NCBI GenBank assembly: GCA_041916775.1
Contig: JAYRYZ010000001.1
Location: 434,001-498,000 of the forward strand
DNA length: 64,000 bases
From: UBA2357 sp041916775
GTDB taxonomy: Bacteria; Pseudomonadota; Gammaproteobacteria; Burkholderiales; Rhodocyclaceae
Direction of reading: 5' to 3'
Part shown: positions 24,426 to 33,528 of the stretch, one piece after another
Layout: every line of letters starts with the position of its first letter
How positions within the stretch are numbered: the first letter of the stretch is position 1
Position numbers and translations under genes: made by a program
Notes under the pieces: model-generated
Told to the model about the DNA's origin: nothing
Databases searched by the model: none
The model's input: only the letters and a program-made list of their open reading frames with translations

Positions 24426-26447
24426 ATGAGCTATCAGGTCCTCGCGCGGAAGTGGCGGCCGAAATCCTTCGGCACGCTGGTTGGTCAGGAGCATGTGGTG
24501 CGTGCGCTGTCGCATGCGCTCGCCACCGGCCGGCTGCATCACGCCTGGCTCTTCACCGGCACGCGCGGGGTGGGCAAGACCACGATCAGCCGCATCCTCG
24601 CCAAGGCACTCAACTGCGAGACTGGTGTCACCGCGGAACCCTGCGGCACCTGCAGCGCCTGCGTGGCGATCGACGCGGACCGCTTCCCCGACTATGTCGA
24701 GATGGATGCCGCCTCCAACCGCGGCGTCGACGACATGGCGGCCTTGCTCGATCAGGCGGTGTATGCGCCGGTGCAGGGGCGCTACAAGGTGTACATGATC
24801 GACGAAGTGCACATGCTCACCGGCCACGCCTTCAACGCGATGCTGAAGACGCTGGAGGAGCCGCCCGCGCATGTGAAGTTCATCCTTGCCACCACCGATC
24901 CGCAGAAGATCCCGGTGACGGTGTTGTCGCGCTGCCTGCAGTTCAACCTCAAGCAGATGCCGCCCGGCCACATCGTCGAGCACTTGGGGCGCATCCTCGC
25001 CGCCGAGCAGATCCAGTTCGAGCCGCTCGCACTGCGGCACATTGCGCGCGCGGCGGGTGGCTCGATGCGCGACGCGCTGTCACTGCTCGACCAGACGATC
25101 GCGCACGGCGCAGGCCGCGTCGAGGAGGCGCAGGTCACGCAGATGCTCGGCACGGTCGGCGACGACCACCTCTACGCTCTGCTGGATGCGGTGCGCGATG
25201 GCGACGTCGCCGCGCTGCTGGCGGTGGCCGATGGCATGGAGGCGCGCAGCCTGTCCTTCGATGCTGCCCTGCAGGCGCTGGCCTCGCTCGTGCATCGCAT
25301 CGCGCTGATGCAGTTTGCACCTGCGGCGATCGCCGACGAAGCCGAGCGTGGTCGCCTCACAGCCTATGCCGCCGGCTTCGACGCGGAGTTCCTGCAGCTC
25401 GCCTACCAGATTCTCATCCACGGGCGGGACGAGCTCCCGCTTGCGCCGGACGAATATGCCGGCTTCACGATGAGCCTGCTGCGCCTGGTCGCCTTCCGCC
25501 CCGAGGCCGGCGTCCCGCTTGGCGGCGCATCTGGCGGAGGCGGTGGGGAAGGGCGTGCGCGCATGGTTCCGCCGCTCGCCACCCCTGTCACCATGGCCGC
25601 GCCCGCACCGCGCGCCGAGTCGCGTCACCAGGAGGGGGCCGGGCAGCAGGCTCCGGCAACGGTCGCGCCGGAGGCGCTTACGGATCTTGCGCAAGACGCC
25701 GGGATTCGCGAGGGCGTGTTGCCCGTCGCAGCAGCAGCGGTGCAGGCCAATTCGCCCGTGTCTGTTGACGATGTGCCGCCGTGGATGGATCTGCCGCCCG
25801 AGGCGCTGGAAGAGCAACACGCGACGCAGGCTTTCGTCCTGCCCGACGGCCCGCCGGAGCAGTCCAATGAGCCTTCGCCCGAGCGAGTACCCGCGTCGCA
25901 GTCGGTTGCGCGGGCCGTGGAGGCGTCGGGTGACGCGGTCGTGCGCGACGCCCCCGACCCGGAACCCGAGGCAGCGCAAGCGACGGACGAGGTCGCCAGT
26001 GGCGGTTTGCCAGCGCATCACGCAACGGACAGTGCGTGCGATGCCGACTTCACCGCCGCGCTCGTCGCGGGCGATTGGCATGCCTGCCAGCGCATGCTCG
26101 GTCTTGGCGGGATGCTCCGCGAACTGGCGCAGCATTGCGAGTACCTTAGCGGAGGTCAGTCGCAGCTCGCGCTGCGCCTGTCGTCCACCCATCGTCACCT
26201 CCTGAGCATGAACCCCGCCCTCGCCGACAAGCTCGGCGATGCGGTGAATGCGCTGGCTGGACGCAAGCTGCGGGTGCGCATCGAGGTCGGCGAGATTGCC
26301 GGTGAGACGCCCGCCCAGCGGGACGCAGCGGAGCGCGCGCAGCGCCATGCGGCGGCGGTGGCCTCGCTGGAACGCGACCCGTTCGTACGCGAACTGATCG
26401 AACGATTCGATGCCACGCTGGTCGAGGCGTCGGTGAAACCACTTTGA
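24426..26447 (+). CDS. dnaX: DNA polymerase III subunits gamma/tau
   Basis: 673 residues. AAA+ clamp-loader domain with Walker A G-T-R-G-V-G-K-T, a four-cysteine zinc site (C...CGTCSAC), the DEVHM Walker B, and the SRC sensor motif. A Pro/Ala/Glu-rich linker covers about 365-540. A C-terminal tau domain that binds the alpha subunit follows. No A-rich slippery heptamer is visible, so programmed frameshifting to gamma as in E. coli is not supported. It is followed by ebfC and recR in the usual order. Confidence 0.97.
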   Translation: MSYQVLARKWRPKSFGTLVGQEHVVRALSHALATGRLHHAWLFTGTRGVGKTTISRILAKALNCETGVTAEPCGTCSACVAIDADRFPDYVEMDAASNRGVDDMAALLDQAVYAPVQGRYKVYMIDEVHMLTGHAFNAMLKTLEEPPAHVKFILATTDPQKIPVTVLSRCLQFNLKQMPPGHIVEHLGRILAAEQIQFEPLALRHIARAAGGSMRDALSLLDQTIAHGAGRVEEAQVTQMLGTVGDDHLYALLDAVRDGDVAALLAVADGMEARSLSFDAALQALASLVHRIALMQFAPAAIADEAERGRLTAYAAGFDAEFLQLAYQILIHGRDELPLAPDEYAGFTMSLLRLVAFRPEAGVPLGGASGGGGGEGRARMVPPLATPVTMAAPAPRAESRHQEGAGQQAPATVAPEALTDLAQDAGIREGVLPVAAAAVQANSPVSVDDVPPWMDLPPEALEEQHATQAFVLPDGPPEQSNEPSPERVPASQSVARAVEASGDAVVRDAPDPEPEAAQATDEVASGGLPAHHATDSACDADFTAALVAGDWHACQRMLGLGGMLRELAQHCEYLSGGQSQLALRLSSTHRHLLSMNPALADKLGDAVNALAGRKLRVRIEVGEIAGETPAQRDAAERAQRHAAAVASLERDPFVRELIERFDATLVEASVKPL

Positions 26448-26472
26448 ACCTTTCCTGACGGAGAAACTGAAG

Positions 26473-26796
26473 ATGATGAAGGGCGGAATCGCCGGGCTGA
26501 TGAAGCAGGCCCAGCAAATGCAGGAGAACATGAAGAAGATGCAGGACCAGTTGGCGCTGGTCGAGGTCGAGGGCGCCGCAGGTGCCGGCATGGTCAAGAT
26601 CCTCATGACCTGCAAGTACGATGTGCGCCGGGTGAGCATCGACCCCTCGGTGATGGACGACAAGGAGATGCTCGAGGATCTGCTCGCCGCCGCTGTGAAC
26701 GATGCGGTGCGCCGAGTCGAATCGACCACCCAGGAGAAGATGGCCGGTTTCACCGCGGGGCTCAACCTGCCGCCCGGTATGAAGTTGCCTTTCTGA
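26473..26796 (+). CDS. ebfC: YbaB/EbfC nucleoid-associated protein
   Basis: 107 residues with the characteristic N-terminal helix GLMKQAQQMQENMKKMQDQL and a VRRVSIDPSVM strand region. It is a homodimeric DNA-binding protein commonly encoded between dnaX and recR, as here. A GACGGAGAAA ribosome-binding region lies just upstream. It probably affects nucleoid structure or recombination with RecR. Confidence 0.95.
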   Translation: MMKGGIAGLMKQAQQMQENMKKMQDQLALVEVEGAAGAGMVKILMTCKYDVRRVSIDPSVMDDKEMLEDLLAAAVNDAVRRVESTTQEKMAGFTAGLNLPPGMKLPF

Positions 26797-26863
26797 ACGG
26801 CGCGGCGCAGATGCCCGATCTGTTCATGCGCTGCGCGTTGCATGCCCTCCCGAGGTGTTGCGG

Positions 26864-27466
26864 GTGACTCCATCCAGCCTCGACGAGTTGATCGACGCAT
26901 TGCGCACCCTGCCGGGCGTGGGGCCGAAGTCCGCCCAGCGGATGGCCTACCACCTGTTGCAGCGCGATCGCCGCGGTGGTGCACGGCTCGCACGTGCGCT
27001 CGATGGCGCGCTCTCGGTGCTGCGCCACTGCGAGCGCTGCAACACCTTCAGCGAGGAGGCAGTGTGTCAGCGCTGCGCGAACCCGCAGCGCGACGAGAGT
27101 CTGCTGTGTGTCGTCGAGATGCCCGCCGACCTTGCGATGATCGAACAGACCCACGCCTACAACGGCCTCTATTACGTCCTGATGGGGCGGATCTCGCCGC
27201 TCGATGGCATCGGGCCGCGCGAGCTGCAACTCGATCGACTGATCGCGCGCGCGAGTGACCCCGCCGTGCGCGAGGTCATCATCGCCACCAACTTCACCAA
27301 CGAGGGCGAGGCGACTGCCCATACCGTGTCGGAACTCCTCGGCGCGCGCCGTATCTCCGCGAGTCGGTTGTCACGCGGCGTGCCGGTTGGCGGCGAACTC
27401 GAGCACACCGACGCAGGCACCATCGCCCAGGCCCTGGTGGAGCGTCGCAGCCTCCCGTCGCGCTGA
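26864..27466 (+). CDS. recR: Recombination protein RecR
   Basis: 200 residues from the GTG at 26864 (GAGG at 26852-26855); an earlier GTG at 26855 would add three residues. Helix-hairpin-helix LPGVGPKSAQRMA comes first, then a C4 zinc finger (CERCNTF...CQRCANP), and a Toprim domain with the CVVEMPADL and YYVLMGRISPLDGIGP segments. It works with RecF/RecO in loading RecA at gaps. Confidence 0.95.
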   Translation: MTPSSLDELIDALRTLPGVGPKSAQRMAYHLLQRDRRGGARLARALDGALSVLRHCERCNTFSEEAVCQRCANPQRDESLLCVVEMPADLAMIEQTHAYNGLYYVLMGRISPLDGIGPRELQLDRLIARASDPAVREVIIATNFTNEGEATAHTVSELLGARRISASRLSRGVPVGGELEHTDAGTIAQALVERRSLPSR

Positions 27467-27529
27467 GGCCGGCGCATGTCGCAGCGGGTGTTCTGGCTGC
27501 AAGTGCTTTTTCTGATGCGGGGTTTCCCT

Positions 27530-27535
27530 TATAAT
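27530..27535 (+). promoter_or_regulatory. Promoter -10 of the petABC operon
   Basis: Perfect TATAAT, 50 bp before the petA ATG, with a poor -35. It is the only obvious promoter for the bc1 operon. Confidence 0.5.
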
Positions 27536-27585
27536 CGTGCAGTTTTTTTCGAACTGCATTATTGGTTCCCTTTCAGGAAGAGGTC

Positions 27586-28179
27586 ATGAGCGTGGATCAG
27601 AAGATGGACAGTAGCCGTCGCGCGCTGCTAGTCGCGACATCGGCGGCAGGTGGTGTCGCCGCGGTGGCGACGGCGGTGCCGTTCGTTGCCAGCCTGTCGC
27701 CGTCCGAGCGTGCGAAGGCAGCGGGCGCGCCGGTCGAGGCCGACATCGGCAAGCTCGCCCCGGGCGAGATGATGACCGTGGAATGGCGTGGCAAGCCGGT
27801 GTGGGTGCTGCGCCGCACGCCGGAAATGCTGGCCGCGCTCGACAAGACCGAGGACAAGGTCAGCGACCCGGCCTCCGATCAGCCGATGCAGCCGGACTAC
27901 GCGAAGAACAAGCACCGCTCGATCAACCCCGAATACCTCGTCACTGTTGGTATCTGTACCCACCTGGGGTGCTCGCCGAGCGCGAAGATGGCGATGGGCG
28001 TCGAGAGCGGCCTCGGGGCCGACTGGGCAGGCGGATTCCTCTGCCCCTGTCATGGCTCGCTCTTCGACCTTGCCGGGCGCGTGTTCAAGAGCATGCCGGC
28101 GCCGACCAACCTGGAAGTGCCTCCGCACAAGTACCTCGCGGAAACCACCCTCCTCATCGGTGAAGACGGAAAGGCCTGA
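27586..28179 (+). CDS. petA: Ubiquinol-cytochrome c reductase iron-sulfur subunit (Rieske)
   Basis: 197 residues from the ATG at 27586 with AGGAAGAGG upstream. An N-terminal twin-arginine-type anchor (SSRRALLVATSAAGGVAAVATAVPFVASL) precedes the Rieske domain with C-T-H-L-G-C and C-P-C-H-G-S, which bind the 2Fe-2S cluster through two Cys and two His. It is the electron acceptor from ubiquinol at the Qo site. First of the three-gene bc1 operon; petB begins 2 bp after its stop. Confidence 0.97.
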   Translation: MSVDQKMDSSRRALLVATSAAGGVAAVATAVPFVASLSPSERAKAAGAPVEADIGKLAPGEMMTVEWRGKPVWVLRRTPEMLAALDKTEDKVSDPASDQPMQPDYAKNKHRSINPEYLVTVGICTHLGCSPSAKMAMGVESGLGADWAGGFLCPCHGSLFDLAGRVFKSMPAPTNLEVPPHKYLAETTLLIGEDGKA

Positions 28180-28181
28180 CG

Positions 28182-29450
28182 ATGACCACAAAATCCCAAA
28201 GCCTGATCAACTGGATCGACGAGCGCTTCCCGCTGACTTCGTCCATCAAGGGCCACCTCACCGAGTACTACGCACCGAAGAACTTCAACTTCTGGTACTT
28301 CTTCGGCTCGCTCGCGTTGATGGTCCTGGTCATCCAGATCCTCACCGGCATCTTCCTGGTCATGCACTACAAGCCGGACGGCACGCTCAACGCCGCAGGC
28401 ATTCCGGTTGCGTTCGCCAGCGTCGAATACATCATGCGCGAGGTGCCGGGTGGCTGGCTGATCCGCTACCTGCACTCGACCGGCGCGTCGGCGTTCTTCG
28501 TCGTCGTGTATCTGCACATGTTCCGCGGGTTGCTCTACGGTTCCTACCGCAAGCCGCGCGAGCTGATCTGGATCTTCGGCACGCTGATCTTCCTGGTGCT
28601 GATGGCCGAGGCGTTCATGGGCTACCTGCTGCCGTGGGGCCAGATGTCGTTCTGGGGCGCGCAGGTGATCATCAACCTGTTCTCCGCGATTCCCGTCATC
28701 GGTCCCGATCTGTCGCTGATGATCCGTGGCGACTACGTGATCTCGGACGCGACGCTGAACCGCTTCTTCGCCTTCCACGTCATCGCTGTGCCGCTGATCC
28801 TCATCGGCCTGGTTGCCGCGCACATCATCGCGCTGCATGAAGTGGGCTCGAACAACCCGGACGGTGTCGAGATCAAGAAGAAGAAGGACGCGAACGGCAT
28901 CCCGCTCGACGGCATCCCTTTCCATCCGTACTACACGGTGAAGGACATCGTCGGCGTGGTCGGCTTCCTGATCTTCTTCAGCGCGGTGGTGTTCTTCTGG
29001 CCCGAGGGCGGCGGCTACTTCCTCGAGTTCAACAACTTCATCCCGGCCGACCCGCTGACCACCCCCGCGCACATCGCGCCGGTCTGGTACTTCACCCCGT
29101 TCTACTCGGTGCTGCGCGCGGTCACCTATCCGCTCTTCGGCATCGACGCCAAGTTCTGGGGTGTTGTTGCGATGGGCGCATCGGTGGTGATCATCGCCTT
29201 CCTGCCGTGGCTGGACCGCAGCCCGGTGAAGTCGATCCGCTACAAGGGCCCGATCTTCAAGATCGCCCTGGCGATCTTCATCGTGTCGTTCTTCATCCTG
29301 GGCTACCTCGGGGTGCTGCCGCCGACGCCGGGTCGTACCCTGGTTTCGCAAATCTGCTCGGTGTTGTATTTCGCGTTCTTCCTGCTGATGCCCTGGTACA
29401 GCAAGATGGATTCGTACAAGCCGGAACCGGATCGGGTGACTTTCAAATGA
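28182..29450 (+). CDS. petB: Cytochrome b of the bc1 complex
   Basis: 422 residues, full-length with eight or nine membrane helices. The paired heme-binding histidines lie in the second and fourth helices (LHSTGASAFFVVVYLHMFRG; FFAFHVIAVPLIL...AHIIALHE), and the Qo-site PEWY-like motif is represented by TPVWYF-type residues after helix V (APVWYFTPFYSVLRA). It overlaps petC by ATGA at 29447-29450. Confidence 0.97.
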   Translation: MTTKSQSLINWIDERFPLTSSIKGHLTEYYAPKNFNFWYFFGSLALMVLVIQILTGIFLVMHYKPDGTLNAAGIPVAFASVEYIMREVPGGWLIRYLHSTGASAFFVVVYLHMFRGLLYGSYRKPRELIWIFGTLIFLVLMAEAFMGYLLPWGQMSFWGAQVIINLFSAIPVIGPDLSLMIRGDYVISDATLNRFFAFHVIAVPLILIGLVAAHIIALHEVGSNNPDGVEIKKKKDANGIPLDGIPFHPYYTVKDIVGVVGFLIFFSAVVFFWPEGGGYFLEFNNFIPADPLTTPAHIAPVWYFTPFYSVLRAVTYPLFGIDAKFWGVVAMGASVVIIAFLPWLDRSPVKSIRYKGPIFKIALAIFIVSFFILGYLGVLPPTPGRTLVSQICSVLYFAFFLLMPWYSKMDSYKPEPDRVTFK

Positions 29451-30202
29451 GAATGAATGTGATCAAGACCTTGAAAAGCTTCGCCGCTGCGCTGCTGTTC
29501 GCGCCGGTCGTGGCCTTCGCTGCGGGCGCCACGGTGCACCTCGACAAGGCGCCGGTGAGCAAGAACCCGGCCGACCTTCAGCACGGCGCCAAAGTGTTCG
29601 TCAACTACTGCATGAACTGTCATGCGGCGAGCTTCATGCGCTTCAACATGATGAACGCCATCGGCCTGACCGATCAGCAGATCCGCGACAACCTGATGTT
29701 TACCGGCGAGCGTGTCGGCGATCTGATGAAGATCGCGATGCGCCCGACCGATGCCAAGGTCTGGTTCGGCAAGGCACCGCCCGACCTGACCCTGATCACC
29801 CGTCAGCGTTCGTCGGCCGACGGCACCGGGGCGGATTGGCTCTATACCTATCTGCGCCAGTTCTATCGTGACGATCAGCGCCCCACCGGCTGGAACAACG
29901 TCGTGTTCCCGAACGTCGGCATGCCGCATGTGCTGACCTCTCTCCAGGGCGAGCAGGTCGCGAAGGTGACGGACAATGCCGACGGGTCCAAGAGCTTCGA
30001 ACTGTCGCTCGCCAAGCCGGGCAAGCTGTCGGCGGCGGAGTACGACAAGACGGTCGCCGACCTCGTCTCTTACCTCGTGTGGATGGGTGAGCCGGTGGCC
30101 GAGAAGCGCAAGACAGTCGGTACGTTTGTGCTGATCTTCCTTGCCGGCCTGTTCGTCCTGAGCTACGCGCTCAAGAAGAATTACTGGAAGGATATCCACT
30201 AA
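29447..30202 (+). CDS. petC: Cytochrome c1 of the bc1 complex
   Basis: 251 residues from the ATG at 29447 (four-base overlap with petB; an ATG at 29453 is also possible). Signal peptide, then heme-c motif C-M-N-C-H, a long periplasmic domain, and one C-terminal membrane anchor (FVLIFLAGLFVLSYALKK). It passes electrons from the Rieske centre to soluble cytochromes. It ends the operon before a T-tailed terminator. Confidence 0.96.
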   Translation: MRMNVIKTLKSFAAALLFAPVVAFAAGATVHLDKAPVSKNPADLQHGAKVFVNYCMNCHAASFMRFNMMNAIGLTDQQIRDNLMFTGERVGDLMKIAMRPTDAKVWFGKAPPDLTLITRQRSSADGTGADWLYTYLRQFYRDDQRPTGWNNVVFPNVGMPHVLTSLQGEQVAKVTDNADGSKSFELSLAKPGKLSAAEYDKTVADLVSYLVWMGEPVAEKRKTVGTFVLIFLAGLFVLSYALKKNYWKDIH

Positions 30203-30249
30203 GAGGCCTCAAGCCAGCACGGCCTGCGCCGTACCGGCAGTCGCCCTCA

Positions 30250-30287
30250 CGCACCACGCGCGGCCCGCGTGGTGCGCTTTGTTTTTT
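30250..30287 (+). terminator. Rho-independent terminator after petC
   Basis: Perfect 11-bp arms CGCACCACGCG (30250-30260) and CGCGTGGTGCG (30266-30276), loop CGGCC, followed by CTTTGTTTTTT. Confidence 0.85.
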
Positions 30288-30307
30288 GCATCCGGAGTTG
30301 CCCAATC

Positions 30308-30904
30308 ATGATGACCCTCTATTCCGGCACGACCGATCCGTTCAGCCATCGTTGCCGCATCGTCCTTTTCGAGAAGGGGATGGACTTCGAGGTGATCGAC
30401 GTCGATCTCTACAACAAACCGGAAGACATCGCGGTGATCAACCCATACAACCGCGTGCCGGTGCTGGTGGACCGGGATCTCATCCTGTACGAAGCCAACA
30501 TCATCAACGAGTACATCGACGAGCGCTTTCCGCATCCGCAGCTGATGCCGCCCGACCCGATCCTGCGTGCACGTGCGCGTCAGTTGTTGCACACCTTCGA
30601 GCACGAACTCTTCGCTCACATCCCGGCGCTCGAAGCCAACGGGCCGAACGCCGATGCGAGCCGCGCCCATGTGCATGACCAACTGATTCAGTTCGCGCCG
30701 ATCTTCACCAAGCAGCGCTTCATGCTCGGCGACGAGTTTTCCATGCTGGACGTCGCGATCGCCCCCCTGCTGTGGCGTCTCGAGCACTATGGCATCGAGC
30801 TCCCCAAGGCATCGGCTGCATTGATGAAGTATGGCGAGCGCATATTCAGTCGTCAGGGCTTCATCGACGCCCTGACGCCGTCCGAGAAGGTGATGCGTCG
30901 CTGA
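30308..30904 (+). CDS. sspA: Stringent starvation protein A
   Basis: 198 residues from the ATG at 30308 with GGAG upstream. GST fold: thioredoxin-like N-domain (MTLYSGTTDPFSHRCRIVLFEKGMDFEV, INPYNRVPVLVDRDLILYEANIINEYIDERFPHP) and an all-helical C-domain. The conserved YNKPEDIAVINPYNRVPVLVDR surface is typical of SspA, which binds RNA polymerase. It is placed between petABC and sspB as in many beta- and gammaproteobacteria. Confidence 0.95.
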   Translation: MMTLYSGTTDPFSHRCRIVLFEKGMDFEVIDVDLYNKPEDIAVINPYNRVPVLVDRDLILYEANIINEYIDERFPHPQLMPPDPILRARARQLLHTFEHELFAHIPALEANGPNADASRAHVHDQLIQFAPIFTKQRFMLGDEFSMLDVAIAPLLWRLEHYGIELPKASAALMKYGERIFSRQGFIDALTPSEKVMRR

Positions 30905-30912
30905 GGAGGGCC

Positions 30913-30936
30913 GCCCCCTGCTGGCAGGGGGCTTTT
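30913..30936 (+). terminator. Small GC hairpin with T4 between sspA and sspB
   Basis: Arms GCCCCCTG (30913-30920) and CAGGGGGC (30925-30932), loop CTGG, then TTTT. It may attenuate read-through into sspB. Confidence 0.6.
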
Positions 30937-30941
30937 CTGGA

Positions 30942-31400
30942 ATGTCTTCCATGTCTACCGTTTCGACAAAACCTTATCTCATCCGCGCCATTCACGAGTG
31001 GTGCGTGGACCAGGGGCTGACGCCGCACATCGCGGTGATGATCGACCGCCATGTGATCGTGCCGCCAGGCTATGCGCGTGATGGGCAGATCATCCTCAAC
31101 CTCAGTCCGGACGCGACCAATCAGCTGGTGATTGGCAACGAGACCATCACCTTTCAGGCGCGTTTCGGTGGCAAGGCGCATGCGCTGCTCGTGCCCATCG
31201 GCAATGTGATCGCAGTCTATGCCGCTCAGAATGGGCAGGGCATGGCCTTCGAGGCGGAGCCCCTGGCCGAGCCGGATGATGACTCCGAGCATGCCGAGCA
31301 GTCTTTGGATGACGGCGACGGGGAAGCACCAGGGCCGGACGATGACAGGCCGCAGTCGCCGCCACCGGCGCGGCGCAACCATCTCAAGGTCGTCAAGTGA
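30942..31400 (+). CDS. sspB: ClpXP specificity-enhancing factor SspB
   Basis: 152 residues. The N-terminal substrate-binding domain (YLIRAIHEWCVDQGLTPHIAV...VIVPPGYARDGQIILNLSP) delivers SsrA-tagged proteins. A long acidic, disordered linker (DDDSEHAEQSLDDGDGE region) leads to the C-terminal ClpX-binding tail ending L-K-V-V-K. The start could be either ATG at 30942 or 30951. It is downstream of sspA. Confidence 0.95.
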   Translation: MSSMSTVSTKPYLIRAIHEWCVDQGLTPHIAVMIDRHVIVPPGYARDGQIILNLSPDATNQLVIGNETITFQARFGGKAHALLVPIGNVIAVYAAQNGQGMAFEAEPLAEPDDDSEHAEQSLDDGDGEAPGPDDDRPQSPPPARRNHLKVVK

Positions 31401-31460
31401 CCTTGCCGTGCCCTGCGCTGTGACGCGCGGGTGCGCTTGAATCAGTGAAGAGGATCAACG

Positions 31461-31964
31461 ATGGAATGGCAGGATGCTTTCGAGCTCGCGCTCGAGCCGA
31501 TGGACACGACGCACCATGAGTTCGTCGAGTACTTCAACCGACTCGCCACCGCCCAGGCGGACACGCGGATTGCACACCTCGATGCGTTCATCGAACACAC
31601 GGTTGCCCATTTCGACCAGGAGAACCGCTGGATGGAGGCGATCGACTTTCCCGGCTGTCATCGTGCAGAGCACGACCGCGTCATCCAGGTGCTGCAGGAA
31701 GTGCGCGCGCGCGCCGTGGCGGGCGACGGTTTCTTCCTCGGTCGCCTGATTGAGGAACTGCCTGCCTGGTTCTCCAACCATGCGCAGGGCATGGATGCGG
31801 CGCTGGCGTTCACACTGAAGAGCGCCAACTTCGATTTTGCCACCGGATCACTGCCCGCCGGTCAATGCGGTGGCAGTGCATTGCCTGGCGCGTGCGCCTG
31901 CGATTCGCCCTCTGGTGACGCCACGAACGCACACACGGCGGCTGAGAAGGTCGTTGCCGGCTAG
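31461..31964 (+). CDS. Bacteriohemerythrin
   Basis: 167 residues. Iron ligands of a hemerythrin four-helix bundle are present: the H-H in TTHHEFVEYF, then H-T-V-A-H-F-D-Q-E, H-R-A-E-H, and W-F-S-N-H-A-Q-G-M-D. It probably binds O2 reversibly at a di-iron site in the cytoplasm. A C-terminal extension of about 35 residues is Cys-containing (CGGSALPGACACDS) and not part of the bundle; its role is unknown. It might aid oxygen sensing or delivery in a facultative organism. Confidence 0.88.
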   Translation: MEWQDAFELALEPMDTTHHEFVEYFNRLATAQADTRIAHLDAFIEHTVAHFDQENRWMEAIDFPGCHRAEHDRVIQVLQEVRARAVAGDGFFLGRLIEELPAWFSNHAQGMDAALAFTLKSANFDFATGSLPAGQCGGSALPGACACDSPSGDATNAHTAAEKVVAG

Positions 31965-32062
31965 TCGCGCCGTCCGTGACCAGCTCCAGGATGGGCGTGC
32001 AGCCTTGTTCGCGCCTTCCTGGATGGCTTGCAGGGTCGGGCTGCAGTCGCATCTCGCGTTGA

Positions 32063-33340
32063 TCAGGAGGGGGCATAGGGATCTGCGGGCAGCGGTGGTA
32101 TTCGCCCCTGCATCAGCGCTGCAAGCAGGTCCGACGCGCCACACGCCATTGTCCAGCCGAGTGAGCCGTGGCCCATGTTGAGCCACAGCCCTGCGAGGCG
32201 CGAGGCGCCGATCAAAGGTACGTTCGACGGCGTGGCCGGCCTCAATCCGGCCCAACGCTCGCAGCTTTCCGCATCGGTGGCGCCCGGAAACAGGGCTTGT
32301 GCCCAGCGTTCGAGCGGGGCAGTGCGTTCCGCGTCGATTTGCGTGTCGTGACCGCAAAGTTCGGCCGTACCGGCCACCCTCAGTCTGTCTCCCAGCCGTG
32401 TGCACACGATGCGCAGGGCTTCATCGGTGAGGCTGACACGCGGTGCGCGCTCCGGCGCGACCACAGGCAGCGTGATCGAGTAACCCTTCAATGGCTGCAT
32501 CGGCAGTCGGCCGAGCCAGGGTGTCAGGAAGGGGTGCCCATGGCTGCCCATGCAGGCCACGCAGGCGTCAGCAAGGAGCTTCTCGTGGCCGTGATCGGGG
32601 TGGTCGATGTGCACGCCCCGCGCCGCGCCTCCTTCCACCACCAGACGCGCGACATGCCATCCGTACATGAAGCGCACCCCGGCGGCTTCCGCACGTAGTG
32701 CCAGCGCAGTCGTGAATTGCGCCGCATCGCCGGATTCGTCCAGCGGCGCGTGCAATCCGGCGCAGAGTGCAGTGCCGAAGCCGGCGAGTGCCGGCTCGAT
32801 GGAGAGGCACTCCTCCCGTGTCAGCAGACGGGCTTCGATTCCGAGTTGTGCGAGCCGTGCGTGCTTGCGGCGGGCATGTGCAAGTGCAGCCACGTCACGC
32901 ACGAGGTGCAGGGTGCCGAGGGTGGCCTCGTGATAGTGGAGCTTCGTCTCCGCCCGTAGCGCGCGCAGACACGCTCCGCTATGGATGGCCAGACGTGCAA
33001 TGGCCTCGGTGTTGCGCGCATGTCGCGCGGGGAGGCATTCCCGCAGGAAACCCAACAGCCAGCGCCAGCGTTCGGCGTCAAAGCCCGGATGCAGCCGCAC
33101 CGGCGCATCCGCACGGCCCAGCCAGCGCATCAGCAGGGCAGGGGCCGCGGGCGAAGACCAGGGCTCGGGGTGGCTGATAGAGATCTGGCCGCCGTTCGCA
33201 TGGCTGGTCTCCATCGCCGGGCCGCGCTGGCGCTCGATGACCGTCACGCGCAGACCCGCGCGTGCGAGATACCAGGCGGTCGTGACGCCGGCCAGTCCGG
33301 CGCCCACCACCAGTACGGAGCGCAAGTTCGTCGTTGTCAT
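32063..33340 (-). CDS. D-amino-acid dehydrogenase (DadA-like) FAD oxidoreductase
   Basis: 425 residues from the ATG at 33340. N-terminal FAD-binding motif V-V-G-A-G-L-A-G-V-T-T-A-W, the typical TSHANGGQISISHPEPWSSP segment of DadA, the LKGYSIT region and the C-terminal GLRPATPSNVPLIG...LWLNMGHGSLGWTMACGASDLL. DadA oxidises D-amino acids to 2-oxo acids at the membrane and passes electrons to quinone. No alanine racemase is next to it. It is divergent from fbp; the ribosome-binding site is weak. Confidence 0.88.
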   Translation of the reverse strand: MTTTNLRSVLVVGAGLAGVTTAWYLARAGLRVTVIERQRGPAMETSHANGGQISISHPEPWSSPAAPALLMRWLGRADAPVRLHPGFDAERWRWLLGFLRECLPARHARNTEAIARLAIHSGACLRALRAETKLHYHEATLGTLHLVRDVAALAHARRKHARLAQLGIEARLLTREECLSIEPALAGFGTALCAGLHAPLDESGDAAQFTTALALRAEAAGVRFMYGWHVARLVVEGGAARGVHIDHPDHGHEKLLADACVACMGSHGHPFLTPWLGRLPMQPLKGYSITLPVVAPERAPRVSLTDEALRIVCTRLGDRLRVAGTAELCGHDTQIDAERTAPLERWAQALFPGATDAESCERWAGLRPATPSNVPLIGASRLAGLWLNMGHGSLGWTMACGASDLLAALMQGRIPPLPADPYAPS

Positions 33341-33528
33341 TGCAGGTGATGCCGTGCGCGGGCGCGCGCATGAGTGCGGGCCGGTGATGATAGCCGAGCC
33401 GAGTGCCGGCGGACACTGGGCACGCGTGGCAACGGCAAACACGACAGTCGTGCACAGCGCGCCGACAAGCGGGATAATCCTGTTTTCGAAACGGCCCGCG
33501 TCCGCGGTGGACGCCTCAGGAGTCATAC

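Noticed and set aside
24426..26447. Programmed frameshift in dnaX
   Set aside because: No A-AAA-AAG-type slippery heptamer is present, so gamma production by frameshifting is not supported.
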